Assembly: GCF_020400585.1 (NCBI RefSeq)
Contig: NZ_JAINVF010000008.1
Span: 124,001-188,000 of the forward strand
DNA length: 64,000 nt
Direction: 5' to 3'
From: Streptomyces sp. NK08204
GTDB lineage: Bacteria > Actinomycetota > Actinomycetes > Streptomycetales > Streptomycetaceae
The position numbers were made by a program, and so were the translations under genes. The notes beneath the pieces are model-generated. The model saw only the letters and a program-made list of their open reading frames with translations. It was not told the DNA's origin and searched no databases. Of the stretch, positions 34,557 through 43,025 are shown piece after piece (position 1 is the first letter of the stretch; each line of letters opens with the position of its first letter).

Positions 34557-35177
34557 ATGGCTGGCGATGTCATCACGATGCTGACCACCGACCACCGAGA
34601 GCTGCAGCGCCTGTTCGACATGATGAGCAAGGACAGGGACTCCCGGCCCCTGGCCCTCCCGCTGGCGGTGGCCATGCTGGAGGCCCACAGCGAGGCGGAG
34701 GAGGAGCAGGTGTACCCCGCCCTGGCCCGCGAGGCCGGTCAGAAGGCGGAGGCCGAGCACGCCGCCGAAGAGCACCACGAGGCCGAGCACCTCGGCAAGC
34801 ACCTGCTGGAGATGGACTGGAGCAGCGAGGAGTTCGACCGCTCCCTGGAGGAGTGGATGGGCAACGTCCTCCACCACGTCGAGGAGGAGGAGAACGACAT
34901 CCTGCCCGCACTGAGCGAGTCTCTGGATCGCGACCGACTGCAGGAACTGGGCCTTGCGTTCGCGCGGCGCCGGTCTCAGACCCTGACGGGCCAGCGCCTC
35001 CAGGCCGCGGGCGCCGAGCCCGGCACCGGCGGACAGCAGGAGACCGGCGCGGAGGAGACCCGGGCGCAGCTGTACCAGAAGGCCCGCGACCTCGACATCG
35101 AGGGACGGTCCTCGATGAAGAAGGAGGAGCTGGCCGCGGAGGTCCACCGCGCCGAGGCCGAGAAGGGCGGCAGCTGA
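34557..35177 (+). CDS. hemerythrin HHE-domain protein with C-terminal Rho-N/SAP-like segment
   Basis: 206 aa from ATG 34557, with AAGGGG upstream. The di-iron HHE ligands are in TTDHRELQRLFD, EAHSEAEEEQVYP, EEHHEAEHLGKHLLEMD and LHHVEEEENDILPAL. After a Gly/Gln linker, the C-terminus reads TRAQLYQKARDLDIEGRSSMKKEELAAEV, a Rho N-terminal/SAP-like motif able to bind nucleic acid. It is a second, more distant hemerythrin than the hydrogenase-operon one. An iron, oxygen or nitric-oxide stress role near DNA is possible, but unproven. Confidence 0.9.
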   Translation: MAGDVITMLTTDHRELQRLFDMMSKDRDSRPLALPLAVAMLEAHSEAEEEQVYPALAREAGQKAEAEHAAEEHHEAEHLGKHLLEMDWSSEEFDRSLEEWMGNVLHHVEEEENDILPALSESLDRDRLQELGLAFARRRSQTLTGQRLQAAGAEPGTGGQQETGAEETRAQLYQKARDLDIEGRSSMKKEELAAEVHRAEAEKGGS

Positions 35178-35234
35178 GCACCCGCGCCGCCGACACGTGA
35201 TGCCCGGCAGCGCCACGGTGCGGTGGGCGGTTCG

Positions 35235-35921
35235 TCAGGAGCCGCTTCCCGGTGTACAGGGGAGTGCCCCCGGCGTCGGGACCACGCGGTGTCCGGGCGC
35301 CTGCGGTACGTCGACCGTCGTCGTGACGGCTACGAGGCTCGGCCTTCGGGGCGTGGAGCCGAAGCCGAACCGTACGGCCGGTTCCACCGCGGTGAGGGCG
35401 CCCAGGTACCGCCCCTCCAGGGTGGTGGTCGCCGAGAGGACCCGCCGTAGGTCGCGTGCGCCGTACCACTCGTACCGTCCGCCGCCGGCGGTGCCGCGGG
35501 TGCGCACACCGAGCAGCAGACGAGCCGGCGGGTCCGTCACCACCGTCCAGAAGGGCCGGGAGGCCAGCACACCGGGGACCGTCCGCAGCACGAGCCCCAG
35601 CAGGCCGCGCCGTGCCGTGGTGAACCGCATGTCGAGCAGCGGGCCCGCGGTGACAGCCCACGTGTCGCCCCTGACGCGGACCCGCACGGGTACGACCCGA
35701 ACCTCGTCGAAGGCGTAGGTGGCGGCGATGAAGTCGGCCGTCCGCCGGGTGGGGGCCAGCAACAGACGGTGCCCGTCGCCTCGTTCCACCATCACGTCGC
35801 TGAACGGTCCGAAGGGCGAGCGGGGCCAGTGGCCGAGGACCAGGCGGGTGCCGGACGCGGTGCCGATGCCCGCGATCCAGCCGTCGAAGCGCAGCCGGGC
35901 GGCCCGTGCGGACCGGCGCAT
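35235..35921 (-). CDS. conserved hypothetical protein (third gene of DUF2071 operon)
   Basis: 228 aa from ATG 35921, coupled to the upstream membrane-protein gene by an ATGA overlap. It contains FDGWIAGIGTASGTRLVLGHW, SPFGPFSDVMVERGDGHRLLLAP and a beta-rich middle (RVVPVRVRVRGDTWAVTAGPLL). A single weak hydrophobic stretch is not a clear membrane span. I do not recognise a named family. The constant coupling suggests work with the DUF2071 protein. Confidence 0.8.
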   Translation of the reverse strand: MRRSARAARLRFDGWIAGIGTASGTRLVLGHWPRSPFGPFSDVMVERGDGHRLLLAPTRRTADFIAATYAFDEVRVVPVRVRVRGDTWAVTAGPLLDMRFTTARRGLLGLVLRTVPGVLASRPFWTVVTDPPARLLLGVRTRGTAGGGRYEWYGARDLRRVLSATTTLEGRYLGALTAVEPAVRFGFGSTPRRPSLVAVTTTVDVPQAPGHRVVPTPGALPCTPGSGS

Positions 35922-36325
35922 CAGCGGGCCGCGGTCGCGGCGGGGCCGTTCGTCCCCATGTGCTCGCGGGGGAGCCCGAGCCGTCCGCAGCGACACCATG
36001 CCAGCAGCCATCCTGCCTGCATCACCGCGTCCAGCAGATAGGTCGGGCGGATCCGGCCCCGCGGTACGTACACCAGGTCCACGGCCAACAGGGTCACCGC
36101 CGTCCCGAGTCCGGTGCGGCGGGCCTGGCGCACTGCGCCGCAGGTGGCCGGCGTGAGCAGCATGCTCCAGCCGGCGGTGGCGAGCAGACCGGCCGTCGTA
36201 CGCTGGAGCCACCTTTCGCGCTTGGGTCCGAAGACCCCTTCGAAGCTGCGCAGGTGCAGCAGCGGCCAGCCGCCGCCGACCAGGTTGAACAGCCCCTGGG
36301 ACCGGGCGACCAGTACCGGGTTCAT
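35921..36325 (-). CDS. small membrane protein of DUF2071 operon
   Basis: 134 aa from ATG 36325, four bases into the end of the DUF2071 gene. It has NPVLVARSQGLFNLVGGGWPLLHLRSFEGVFGPK at the N-terminus and about three hydrophobic segments (LLATAGWSMLLTPA, VTLLAVDLVYV, LLDAVMQAGWLLAW). The family is uncharacterised. It is translationally coupled on both sides. Confidence 0.82.
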   Translation of the reverse strand: MNPVLVARSQGLFNLVGGGWPLLHLRSFEGVFGPKRERWLQRTTAGLLATAGWSMLLTPATCGAVRQARRTGLGTAVTLLAVDLVYVPRGRIRPTYLLDAVMQAGWLLAWCRCGRLGLPREHMGTNGPAATAAR

Positions 36326-37041
36326 CCCTTCCTCCTCGCTTGCCGCCCCACCGGGTGCGAGATGCCGAGGCGCACCTTGTGGACCCCGTCCGAGAAGTGC
36401 ACGAGCGGCTCCTGGGTGAGCGGAGGCAGCCCCGCCGCGCGGGTGAGGGTCTCCTCGAGGCCGTCGAGGCGGGCCGCGCGCAGCGGCCAGGGCTCGTGCT
36501 CGACCGGCGTCTCCCACAGCATGCCGAAACTTCGGGTGAATGCCCGCCACCGCGACGTCAGCCACACGTCCCGCCGAGTGGGCGGGACCGGCTCGCCCAC
36601 CCGCACGGCCACACGGTACGACGGCCCACCGCGCCCCCGGGATCCCGTGTAGGCCAGGACGTCACTGCCGTGCGACAGCTCCAGGCGGCCGAGGTGGTAC
36701 GGCGCCCCGATCGTGCGCGCGGCCAGCATCACCGGGGAGCCCACCTCGATGGACAGGAACCACAGGCCGTCCCGGCCGTCCCGGCCGCGTACGTAGGTGC
36801 GCAGATTCGTCTCCGGGAAGGAGGGCAGAGCGGCAGGGAAGCCCGGCGGGCGTACATCGGCCATCACGAACGGCGTGAGACTCACCCACGCCCATCCGTC
36901 GCAGACGTCCACCGTCAGCCCTTCGGGCAGCAGGCGCTGTACCTGATCGGCCGGGCAGGCCCAGTGCACGAACGTCTGGGTCAGCCAGTGGGCACGCAGC
37001 GCCGGAACAGGCACCCGCTGCTCCGGTCCGTACGACACCAC
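36322..37041 (-). CDS. DUF2071 (YqjF-like) protein
   Basis: 239 aa from GTG 37041, where GGGGAG lies 9 bases upstream; nearby GTGs at 37038 and 37047 are alternatives. Features of DUF2071 are HWLTQTFVHWACPADQVQRLLPEGLTVD, AWVSLTPFVMADVRPPGFPA, ETNLRTYVRGRDGRDGLWFLSIEVGS and AARTIGAPYHLGRLEL. The family is made of acetoacetate-decarboxylase-like beta proteins of unknown substrate. First gene of a three-gene ATGA-linked operon with the two downstream genes. Confidence 0.9.
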   Translation of the reverse strand: MVSYGPEQRVPVPALRAHWLTQTFVHWACPADQVQRLLPEGLTVDVCDGWAWVSLTPFVMADVRPPGFPAALPSFPETNLRTYVRGRDGRDGLWFLSIEVGSPVMLAARTIGAPYHLGRLELSHGSDVLAYTGSRGRGGPSYRVAVRVGEPVPPTRRDVWLTSRWRAFTRSFGMLWETPVEHEPWPLRAARLDGLEETLTRAAGLPPLTQEPLVHFSDGVHKVRLGISHPVGRQARRKG

Positions 37042-37250
37042 GCGCACCGACTCCCCGGACCACCCGCTTCGAAACCCGCCGCCGACCCGACGACAGTCAC
37101 GTGCTCCTCCCTCCGCGACGTGTCGGAAGTCGCGGTCGAAGCCCGCGCGGGTGCCAGGTCCCGGCCGGTGATGCGCGGCACTGCCGGCGGGCGCTGCGGC
37201 GAACGTTCCTCGGCCGGTCCGTACGGGAGAGGCCGCCCGGGAACTCGGGC

Positions 37251-38642
37251 TCATCGACGGACGCGCCGCGACAACTGGGCCATGAGGAGCAGCACGAGGC
37301 CGCAGGCGGCCACCAGGACCCACCCGGGCCGCGACGCGCGGGCCAGACCGGCCGGGGTGCTGTGGGCCACCAGGCTGCCGGCGAGGGCGACGCCGAGGGC
37401 GGAGCCGAGCTGTCGTGCGGTGGACGTGATCGCTCCTGCCACGGCCGCGCGTGCGGGAGGCAGCCCGCTGACCGCGGTGTTGGTGATCGGCGCGTTGGCG
37501 AACCCGAACCCGATGCCGATCAGCAGGTAGGCAAGGAGAAGGAGGGACAGGTCCGTGTGCCGGTCGAGTCCCACCAGGCACAGTCCGCCGGCCGTGATGA
37601 AGGCGCCGGCCAGGGTCAGGGGCGTCCGCGGACCGGCACGACCCACCAGACGGCCGGACCAGGGTGCGCAGAGGGTCGCTCCCACGGCCATGGGCAGGGT
37701 CGCCATCCCGGCGGCCAGGGGGGTGAAGCCCCGGCTGTGCTGGAGGTAGAGAGTGTTGAGCAGCAGCGTCACGTTCAGGGTGACGAAGACCGCCACGGCA
37801 CCCAGGACGGCACCGCTGAACACAGGGCTGCGAAAGAGCCGCAGGTCCATCAGCGGCTCGGGCCGGCGGCACTCCACCCACCCGAACGCGACCGCCACCA
37901 CAGCGGCGCAACCGTAGGCGGCCAGCGCCACCGGCGACGTCCAGCCGATGCGTGGTCCTTCGATGAGCACGCCGACCCAGACAGCGATGAGTACGGTCAG
38001 CAGAGCCTGCCCCGGAGCGTCGAGCCGCCGCGCCCGCGGCCCCCGGGACTCGGGCACGAACACCGCGCTGAGCACCAGGGCCGCCGCGATGACCGGGGCG
38101 TTGATCCAGAACAGGGCCCGCCAGCCGAGCCCCGCGACGAGGGCACCGCCCGTGACCGGACCGACGGCCATGCTGAGTCCGAACACGGACGCCCAGACAC
38201 CGATCGCCTGCGCCCTCTCCCGCGGATCCGGCATCGCGTTCACCACGATCGCCAGAGCCACCGGGCTGAGCATCGAAGCGCCGACCCCCTGCAGCGCGCG
38301 GGCCGCGACGAGCGCGCCCACCGAGCCGGCCGTCGCACAGAGCAGTGAGGCCGCGCCGAACACGGCCAGGCCCGACTGGAACACCCGCCGGCGCCCGAAC
38401 CGGTCCGCCAGCGCGCCCGAGGAGATCAGCAGACCGGCCAGGACGATGGTGTAGGCGTCCACGGTCCACTCGAGACTGCGCGTCCCGACGCCCAGGCCAT
38501 GCCCGATGGCGGGCAGACCCACATTGACGACGGTGGTGTCCAGGCCCACCAGAAACATGCTCAGGCAGCAGACGGCCAGCACCGTCCAGCGTCTGCGCGC
38601 GCTCGGAACGGGCTGAACGGGAAGGGTCGTTGTGGCGGTCAT
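37251..38642 (-). CDS. MFS drug-efflux transporter, DHA2 family
   Basis: 463 aa from ATG 38642. The family motifs are SMFLVGLDTTVVNVGLPAIG, LEWTVDAYTIVLAGLLISSGALADRFGRRR (motif A) and FGLSMAVGPVTGGALVAGLGWRALFWINAP (motif C). About 14 spans are visible. It is divergent from an XRE-cupin regulator that begins at 38747, with a symmetrical site between them, so the regulator probably controls this pump. Confidence 0.93.
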   Translation of the reverse strand: MTATTTLPVQPVPSARRRWTVLAVCCLSMFLVGLDTTVVNVGLPAIGHGLGVGTRSLEWTVDAYTIVLAGLLISSGALADRFGRRRVFQSGLAVFGAASLLCATAGSVGALVAARALQGVGASMLSPVALAIVVNAMPDPRERAQAIGVWASVFGLSMAVGPVTGGALVAGLGWRALFWINAPVIAAALVLSAVFVPESRGPRARRLDAPGQALLTVLIAVWVGVLIEGPRIGWTSPVALAAYGCAAVVAVAFGWVECRRPEPLMDLRLFRSPVFSGAVLGAVAVFVTLNVTLLLNTLYLQHSRGFTPLAAGMATLPMAVGATLCAPWSGRLVGRAGPRTPLTLAGAFITAGGLCLVGLDRHTDLSLLLLAYLLIGIGFGFANAPITNTAVSGLPPARAAVAGAITSTARQLGSALGVALAGSLVAHSTPAGLARASRPGWVLVAACGLVLLLMAQLSRRVRR

Positions 38643-38712
38643 GGCCTGCCTCTCGCCTCGGGGAGTCGTGCCCGGCCAGGCTCGGGCAGTGCGACGACCG
38701 CCGCCGAGCATC

Positions 38713-38729
38713 TTTGCGAAGAGCGCAAA
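38713..38729. promoter_or_regulatory. putative XRE-cupin operator, TTTGCG-N5-CGCAAA
   Basis: Perfect 6-bp inverted repeat TTTGCG aagag CGCAAA in the 104-bp divergent region between the MFS and XRE-cupin genes, only 18 bp before the regulator start. The symmetry suits an XRE dimer repressing both genes. Confidence 0.6.
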
Positions 38730-38746
38730 ATATCCGACACTGAACC

Positions 38747-39361
38747 GTGGACACGGAACTCCAGCAGATGCTCGATGCCATCGGGCCGAGGCTGCGCACA
38801 CTGCGACGGGACCGCGGACTGACGCTGGAGGCGCTCGCAGCCGCCACCGGGCTTTCGGTGAGCACGCTGTCCCGTCTCGAATCGGGCAAGCGCCGCCCGA
38901 CCCTGGACCTGCTCGTTCCGCTGGCGCGTGCGCACCGCGTCGCACTCGACCAACTGGTGGACGCACCGGCCACGGGTGACCCCCGGGTGCATCTCACGCC
39001 CCTGCGCAAAGGCCACGGCAGCGTCCTGGTCCCGCTGACGCAGTACCCGGGCCGCGTACAGGTCTTCAAGCACGTACTCGCTCCCCGCGAGCAGAAACTG
39101 GTGACGCACGAAGGCTATGAGTGGCTCTACGTCCTCGCGGGCGAGCTACGCCTCGTTCTCGGGGACCGCGCATGCACTCTCCGCCCCGGCGAAGTCGCCG
39201 AGTTCGACACCAGACAGCCGCACTGGTTCGGCCCGGCCGACACACAACCGGTGGAGATCCTGCACCTGTTCGGACCGCGAGGCGACCAAGCCGTCGTCCG
39301 CACGGGACAGTCGTCGCCGGCCCCAGCACCACCACCGGACGGCGCCGCCGCCCCGGCGTGA
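38747..39361 (+). CDS. XRE-family regulator with C-terminal cupin domain
   Basis: 204 aa from GTG 38747. The helix-turn-helix covers about 14-68: PRLRTLRRDRGLTLEALAAATGLSVSTLSRLESGKRRPTL. The cupin sensor (about 100-175) has EQKLVTHEGYEWLYVLAGELRLVLGD and LRPGEVAEFDTRQPHWFG. The tail is Ala/Pro-rich. Such regulators bind small metabolites in the cupin and often control a nearby transporter or catabolic gene; here the divergent MFS pump is the obvious target. Confidence 0.93.
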   Translation: MDTELQQMLDAIGPRLRTLRRDRGLTLEALAAATGLSVSTLSRLESGKRRPTLDLLVPLARAHRVALDQLVDAPATGDPRVHLTPLRKGHGSVLVPLTQYPGRVQVFKHVLAPREQKLVTHEGYEWLYVLAGELRLVLGDRACTLRPGEVAEFDTRQPHWFGPADTQPVEILHLFGPRGDQAVVRTGQSSPAPAPPPDGAAAPA

Positions 39362-39372
39362 CACCCGCGGAC

Positions 39373-40237
39373 TCATCCGCGCGGATACGCCTCCGCGATC
39401 GCCGGGGCCGCCGCAGATGCTCGGTCGGGGGGCGACCTGCGGGCAGCCGGGAGCACCGAGGCATCGGCGATCACTACTCCGTGGACTCCGCGGAGCCGGC
39501 CCCGCGGCTCGGTGGGAAAGCCCTGTGCGCTCGCACCCGCGGCAACGGTCCCGGTGCGGTGGCAGGCCGACGGACGGAGGCGCCACGCCCTCTGCGAGGC
39601 TGCCTGCGCGGGGTGCGGTGGGGATGCCGGTGAGCCCTTCCTCGGTGCCCGCCGCGAACAGCGGCTCGCCCGTTGCACGGACGGCCGTATCAGGCGGCCC
39701 GCGCCGCGGCGGCCCGGGTCGTGACGGACGAGCGGGCGGTCGCGGCCGAGGGGACGAACGGAGGGACGGTCGGCGGTCATCGCGCCGAACGTGGCGAGCC
39801 GGCCGGTGTGTTCCGGTTCGCGGCGCAGTTCGTCGCCCAGTCCGGGGAGGACGAGAGAGCCCGTGCCGGGTGGGCCGGCGGTGGCCTCGATGAGGACGCC
39901 GTCCGCGAGATACCGCGCCACCGGGGGGAGGAGGCCGGCCGGGGCCGGAGCGGCGTGCGGCGGCGGTCCCCTTCCTGCGCGCCCCCGCCGCCCGTGGGCC
40001 TCCCGGCCGGTCCGGGTCGACCACGATGCGCTGCGCCCGCGCCCGCGCTCCGGTGCCGATGCCGGCCCCGGCGGCGCAGGCGTCGGGCAGCAGGAGGCTG
40101 CACGCTCTGTTCGGCACCGGCCGGGCAGCCGACCGCGCACGGGCAGGAGCCTTGGCAGCCGGGCGGGTTGCGGCGCAGGCGGGCGGCGAGGGTGGACCCG
40201 AGGCCGTTGCGCCAGTGGGGTCCGCCGTCCACCGCAC
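39373..40237 (-). pseudogene. decayed GMC oxidoreductase gene with several frameshifts
   Basis: Reading the minus strand from about 40237 to 39373, three different frames in order match a long GMC oxidoreductase. First comes RRNPPGCQGSCPCAVGCPAGAEQS (the Cys-rich segment typical of this subfamily). Then follows LLLPDACAAGAGIGTGARARAQRIVVD. Finally the frame ending at 39373 gives VARYLADGVLIEATAGPPGTG, GLGDELRREPEHTGRLATFGAM, RPLVRHD and GVHGVVIADASVLPA, followed by a short end. The FAD-binding N-terminus and the His-Asn active-site region are missing or scrambled. It is a non-functional relic occupying the 940 bp between the XRE-cupin and msrA genes. Confidence 0.72.
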
Positions 40238-40303
40238 CTGTGAGCACGGTCGGATGAACTTCAGCAGGGCTGCCCTGACCGGTGGCCGGGGAAGGCCCCC
40301 GGC

Positions 40304-40813
40304 TCAGGCGGCTCGACGCGGTAGCTTCCAGTTGGGACGCGGGAAATGGCAGGTGTAGCCGTTCGGGTAGCGCTCCAGGTAGTCCTGGTGCTCGGGCTCG
40401 GCTTCCCAGAAGTCGCCCACCGGCTCGACCTCCGTGACCACCTTCCCCGGCCACAGCCCGCTCGCCTCGACGTCCGCGATCGTGTCGACAGCGACACGGT
40501 GCTGATCCTCGTCGGTGTAGTAGATGGCGGACCGGTAGCTACGGCCGATGTCGTTGCCCTGCCGGTCCCTCGTCGTCGGATCGTGGATCTGGAAGAAGAA
40601 CTCCAGGATGTCGCGGTAGCTCGTGGCCGCGGGATCGAAGAGGATCTCGATGGCTTCGGCGTGGTCGCCGTGGTCACGATAGGTGGCGTTGGGTGTGTCC
40701 CCGCCGGTGTACCCGACACGGGTGGACACCACCCCCGGCTGCTTGCGGATCAGGTCCTGCATGCCCCAGAAACAACCGCCCGCAAGGACGGCTCGTTCGG
40801 TTCCCGCTGTCAT
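40304..40813 (-). CDS. msrA: peptide methionine sulfoxide reductase MsrA
   Basis: 169 aa from ATG 40813, with GAGGGAGCG upstream. It reduces methionine-S-sulfoxide in proteins with thioredoxin. The catalytic motif is [13 protein letters not shown] with the nucleophilic Cys. [27 protein letters not shown] and [28 protein letters not shown] are family hallmarks. No clear resolving Cys appears near the C-terminus (it ends [19 protein letters not shown] with one Cys that may serve). It is monocistronic. Confidence 0.96.
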   Translation of the reverse strand: MTAGTERAVLAGGCFWGMQDLIRKQPGVVSTRVGYTGGDTPNATYRDHGDHAEAIEILFDPAATSYRDILEFFFQIHDPTTRDRQGNDIGRSYRSAIYYTDEDQHRVAVDTIADVEASGLWPGKVVTEVEPVGDFWEAEPEHQDYLERYPNGYTCHFPRPNWKLPRRAA

Positions 40814-40919
40814 CGTTCGCTCCCTCGCGTTCGGGTCAGCACGGTCGTCGACGTGCCCGCCGCACATTCACCCACCCTATGGCCGGCTCGGCCCCGGGGT
40901 CGCACCACCGGCCCCGTAG

Positions 40920-40940
40920 AATAAGCAAGCGCTTAGTAAT
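40920..40940. promoter_or_regulatory. TetR-like operator around AAGCGCTT
   Basis: TAAGCAAGCGCTTAGTA contains the perfect 8-bp palindrome AAGCGCTT (40927-40934) and TAAGC/GCTTA arms. It lies in the divergent region between msrA and the thioesterase gene, about 50 bp before the latter. Such sites are typical of TetR regulators of acyl-CoA metabolism, consistent with the adjacent thioesterase. No TetR gene is nearby. Confidence 0.5.
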
Positions 40941-40984
40941 ATGGTGATCCGGGCGGAGGGTCCGCCCTACAGGAGGGGGCAGCG

Positions 40985-41785
40985 ATGACGATGTCGCAAG
41001 CCGAGGCCTTTTACGAGCGGGAGGCCTCCGACCGGTTCTTGCCCACCGCTTACACCCGGGGTCCCTGGGCCGCCGACTCCCAGCACGCCGGGCCGCCGGC
41101 CGCACTGCTCGCTCTGGCCGTCGAGCAACGGCCGGGTGCCCGGCCGGACATGCGGGTCACCCGGCTCACGTACGAGATCATGCGCCCGGTTCCGATACGG
41201 CCGCTGACCGTGACCACGCGGGTGCTGCGCGCCGGGCGCAGCGTCGAGCTGGTGGAGGCCGCCCTGACACCGGACGGCGGCCAGGAGGTGATGCGGGCGA
41301 CGGCTTTGCTGATGAAGGCCGCGCCGGGGTCGGTGCCGGAGGCGGCGCCGGGCCCGCAGGTGCCCGGGCCGGAGGCGGCGCCCACGAAGGCGTTCTTCCC
41401 GGTCCCGTGGGACCAGGGCTACCACACCGCGATGGAACTGCGCTTCGCCGCCGGTTCGTTCCTCGAGTCCGGCCCGGCCACGGCATGGATGCGCATGAGG
41501 GTTCCCCTGGTCGCGGGTGAGGAGATCACTCCGCTCAGCCGGGTTCTGACGGCTGCCGACTCGGGCAACGGCATCAGCGCCGAGCTGGACTTCCACCGCT
41601 ACGTCTTCGTCAACGCCGACCTCACCGTCAGCCTGCACCGTCACCCCGTGGGCGAGTGGGTCTGCCTGGACGCCCGCACGATGGTGGACGGCGCCGGCAT
41701 CGGCCTCGCCGAGTCCGCCCTGCACGACGAGAAGGGCCCGCTCGGCCGCAGCACCCAGAGCCTGTACGTGGCCGCGCGCGACTGA
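40985..41785 (+). CDS. acyl-CoA thioesterase-family protein (double hotdog)
   Basis: 266 aa from ATG 40985, with GGAGG 9 bases upstream. It has two hotdog-like halves: PWAADSQHAGPPAALLALAVEQ with the ligand-binding helix and MRVTRLTYEIMRPVPIRPLTVTTRVLRAGR in the first, and WMRMRVPLVAGEEITPLSRVLTAADSGNG to WVCLDARTMVDGAGIGLAESALHDEKG in the second. This is the TesB-like/4HBT_3 architecture of acyl-CoA thioesterases. The natural acyl chain is unknown. The AAGCGCTT palindrome upstream fits control by an acyl-CoA-responsive repressor. Confidence 0.88.
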   Translation: MTMSQAEAFYEREASDRFLPTAYTRGPWAADSQHAGPPAALLALAVEQRPGARPDMRVTRLTYEIMRPVPIRPLTVTTRVLRAGRSVELVEAALTPDGGQEVMRATALLMKAAPGSVPEAAPGPQVPGPEAAPTKAFFPVPWDQGYHTAMELRFAAGSFLESGPATAWMRMRVPLVAGEEITPLSRVLTAADSGNGISAELDFHRYVFVNADLTVSLHRHPVGEWVCLDARTMVDGAGIGLAESALHDEKGPLGRSTQSLYVAARD

Positions 41786-41920
41786 GGCGGCGGGCGCGCC
41801 CCCCTTCCGTACCTCCGCACAGGTCGCGGCGGCGCCGACCCGACCGGCGTGCCCTCGCCGCCCGATCAGGCGTCGGCGGCGAGGACGCGCACCACCTCAC
41901 CGCGGCGCGACCGCCGGGCG

Positions 41921-42928
41921 TCAGCCGTGCGCGGTGGAGCGGCCCGCTTCGCGAACCGGCCGGCGGAACATGGCGCGGTAGTCCCGGGGCCCCTGGCCGG
42001 TGTGCCGGGCGAAGAGGGCGCTGAAGGTGCTCGTGTCCGCGTAACCCAGGTCGGCGGCGATGCGCTTGACGGTCCTGTCGGTCGTCTCCAGCAGATGACG
42101 AGCCCGGCGGACCCGAGCGGACTGCAGGTACGCCAGCGGGGTCTGGCCGGCCTCCTCACCGAAGCGGCGCAACATCGTTCGCGTGCTCACGTGGAACGCT
42201 TCGGCGAGGGCGGACAGGTCATAACGTGCCCCGAGATTCTGATCGAGCCACCGCTTCACACCGCGGGAGAACTCACGTCCGGCGGTGGGCATGAGCTCAA
42301 GGTCGACGTAGGGAGCCTGCGTGGAGCGCGCGTCGTCGACGAGCGCGATGCGTGCGGTGCTGCGGGCGACGAGGGGACCGTCGTGCTCACGGACCAGTTG
42401 GAGCGCGAAATCGTACATGGCACTGAAGGCGGCGGTGGTCGTCACACCGCGATCGGTGACCACCAGGTGGTCGGGGCGCACCTTGACGTCGGCGTACCGA
42501 CGGGCCAACTGGTCCGCGAAGAGCCAGGACGTCGTCGCCTCGCGCCCGTCGAGCAGGCCGGCCTCGGCGACGAGGAAGGCGCCGACACATATCGACACGA
42601 CGGCGACACCGGAGGCGGCCTGCGACCGGATCGACGCGACTTCGGGCGTCAGGCCGGCGAGTGTCGCATCGAGATCGAGCCCTGGCGAAAGCTCGAACCC
42701 CGGCACGATCAGGACGTCGACGGGGCGCAACGCCGAGACCTCGATCGCCGAGCCGCCGGATGCGACCACCCGCCGCCTGGGTGAGACGACGCACACCTCG
42801 TACGGCGGCCGATCCGAACCGTGCGCCGCCGCGATGTGATCGGCCATGGTGAGCAGGTCGGGGATGCCGAACACCTCCGAGGCGAAGCAGCCGGGGTACG
42901 CCAGCACGCCCAGGCGCAGCGCTTCCAT
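41921..42928 (-). CDS. GlxA-type regulator (DJ-1/PfpI plus AraC HTH)
   Basis: 335 aa from ATG 42928, with GGAGGGACG upstream. The N-terminal DJ-1/PfpI fold (about 1-175) has LGVLAYPGCFASEVFGIPDLL and VAVVSICVGAFLVAEAGLLDGREATTSW (the pseudo-catalytic Cys). The C-terminal AraC domain (about 235-325) has LDQNLGARYDLSALAEAFHVSTRTMLRRF and RRARHLLETTDRTVKRIAADLGYADTSTFSALF. It is divergent from a dienelactone hydrolase-family gene and is likely to regulate it through the nested inverted repeats between them. Confidence 0.94.
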   Translation of the reverse strand: MEALRLGVLAYPGCFASEVFGIPDLLTMADHIAAAHGSDRPPYEVCVVSPRRRVVASGGSAIEVSALRPVDVLIVPGFELSPGLDLDATLAGLTPEVASIRSQAASGVAVVSICVGAFLVAEAGLLDGREATTSWLFADQLARRYADVKVRPDHLVVTDRGVTTTAAFSAMYDFALQLVREHDGPLVARSTARIALVDDARSTQAPYVDLELMPTAGREFSRGVKRWLDQNLGARYDLSALAEAFHVSTRTMLRRFGEEAGQTPLAYLQSARVRRARHLLETTDRTVKRIAADLGYADTSTFSALFARHTGQGPRDYRAMFRRPVREAGRSTAHG

Positions 42929-42948
42929 CGTCCCTCCGGCTCCCCCCG

Positions 42949-42986
42949 CAGATGGCGACATCACCCCGCCATCTGGCGATGTCGCC
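42949..42986. promoter_or_regulatory. nested inverted repeats between GlxA-type and hydrolase genes
   Basis: Two interleaved perfect inverted repeats: CAGATGGC (42949-42956) with GCCATCTG (42968-42975), and GGCGACATC (42954-42962) with GATGTCGCC (42978-42986). They fill the centre of the 97-bp divergent region and are probable AraC-type operators. Confidence 0.6.
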
Positions 42987-43025
42987 GGTTCTCGTGGGAG
43001 ACAGTCTCTCGCGACACTCTCGATC

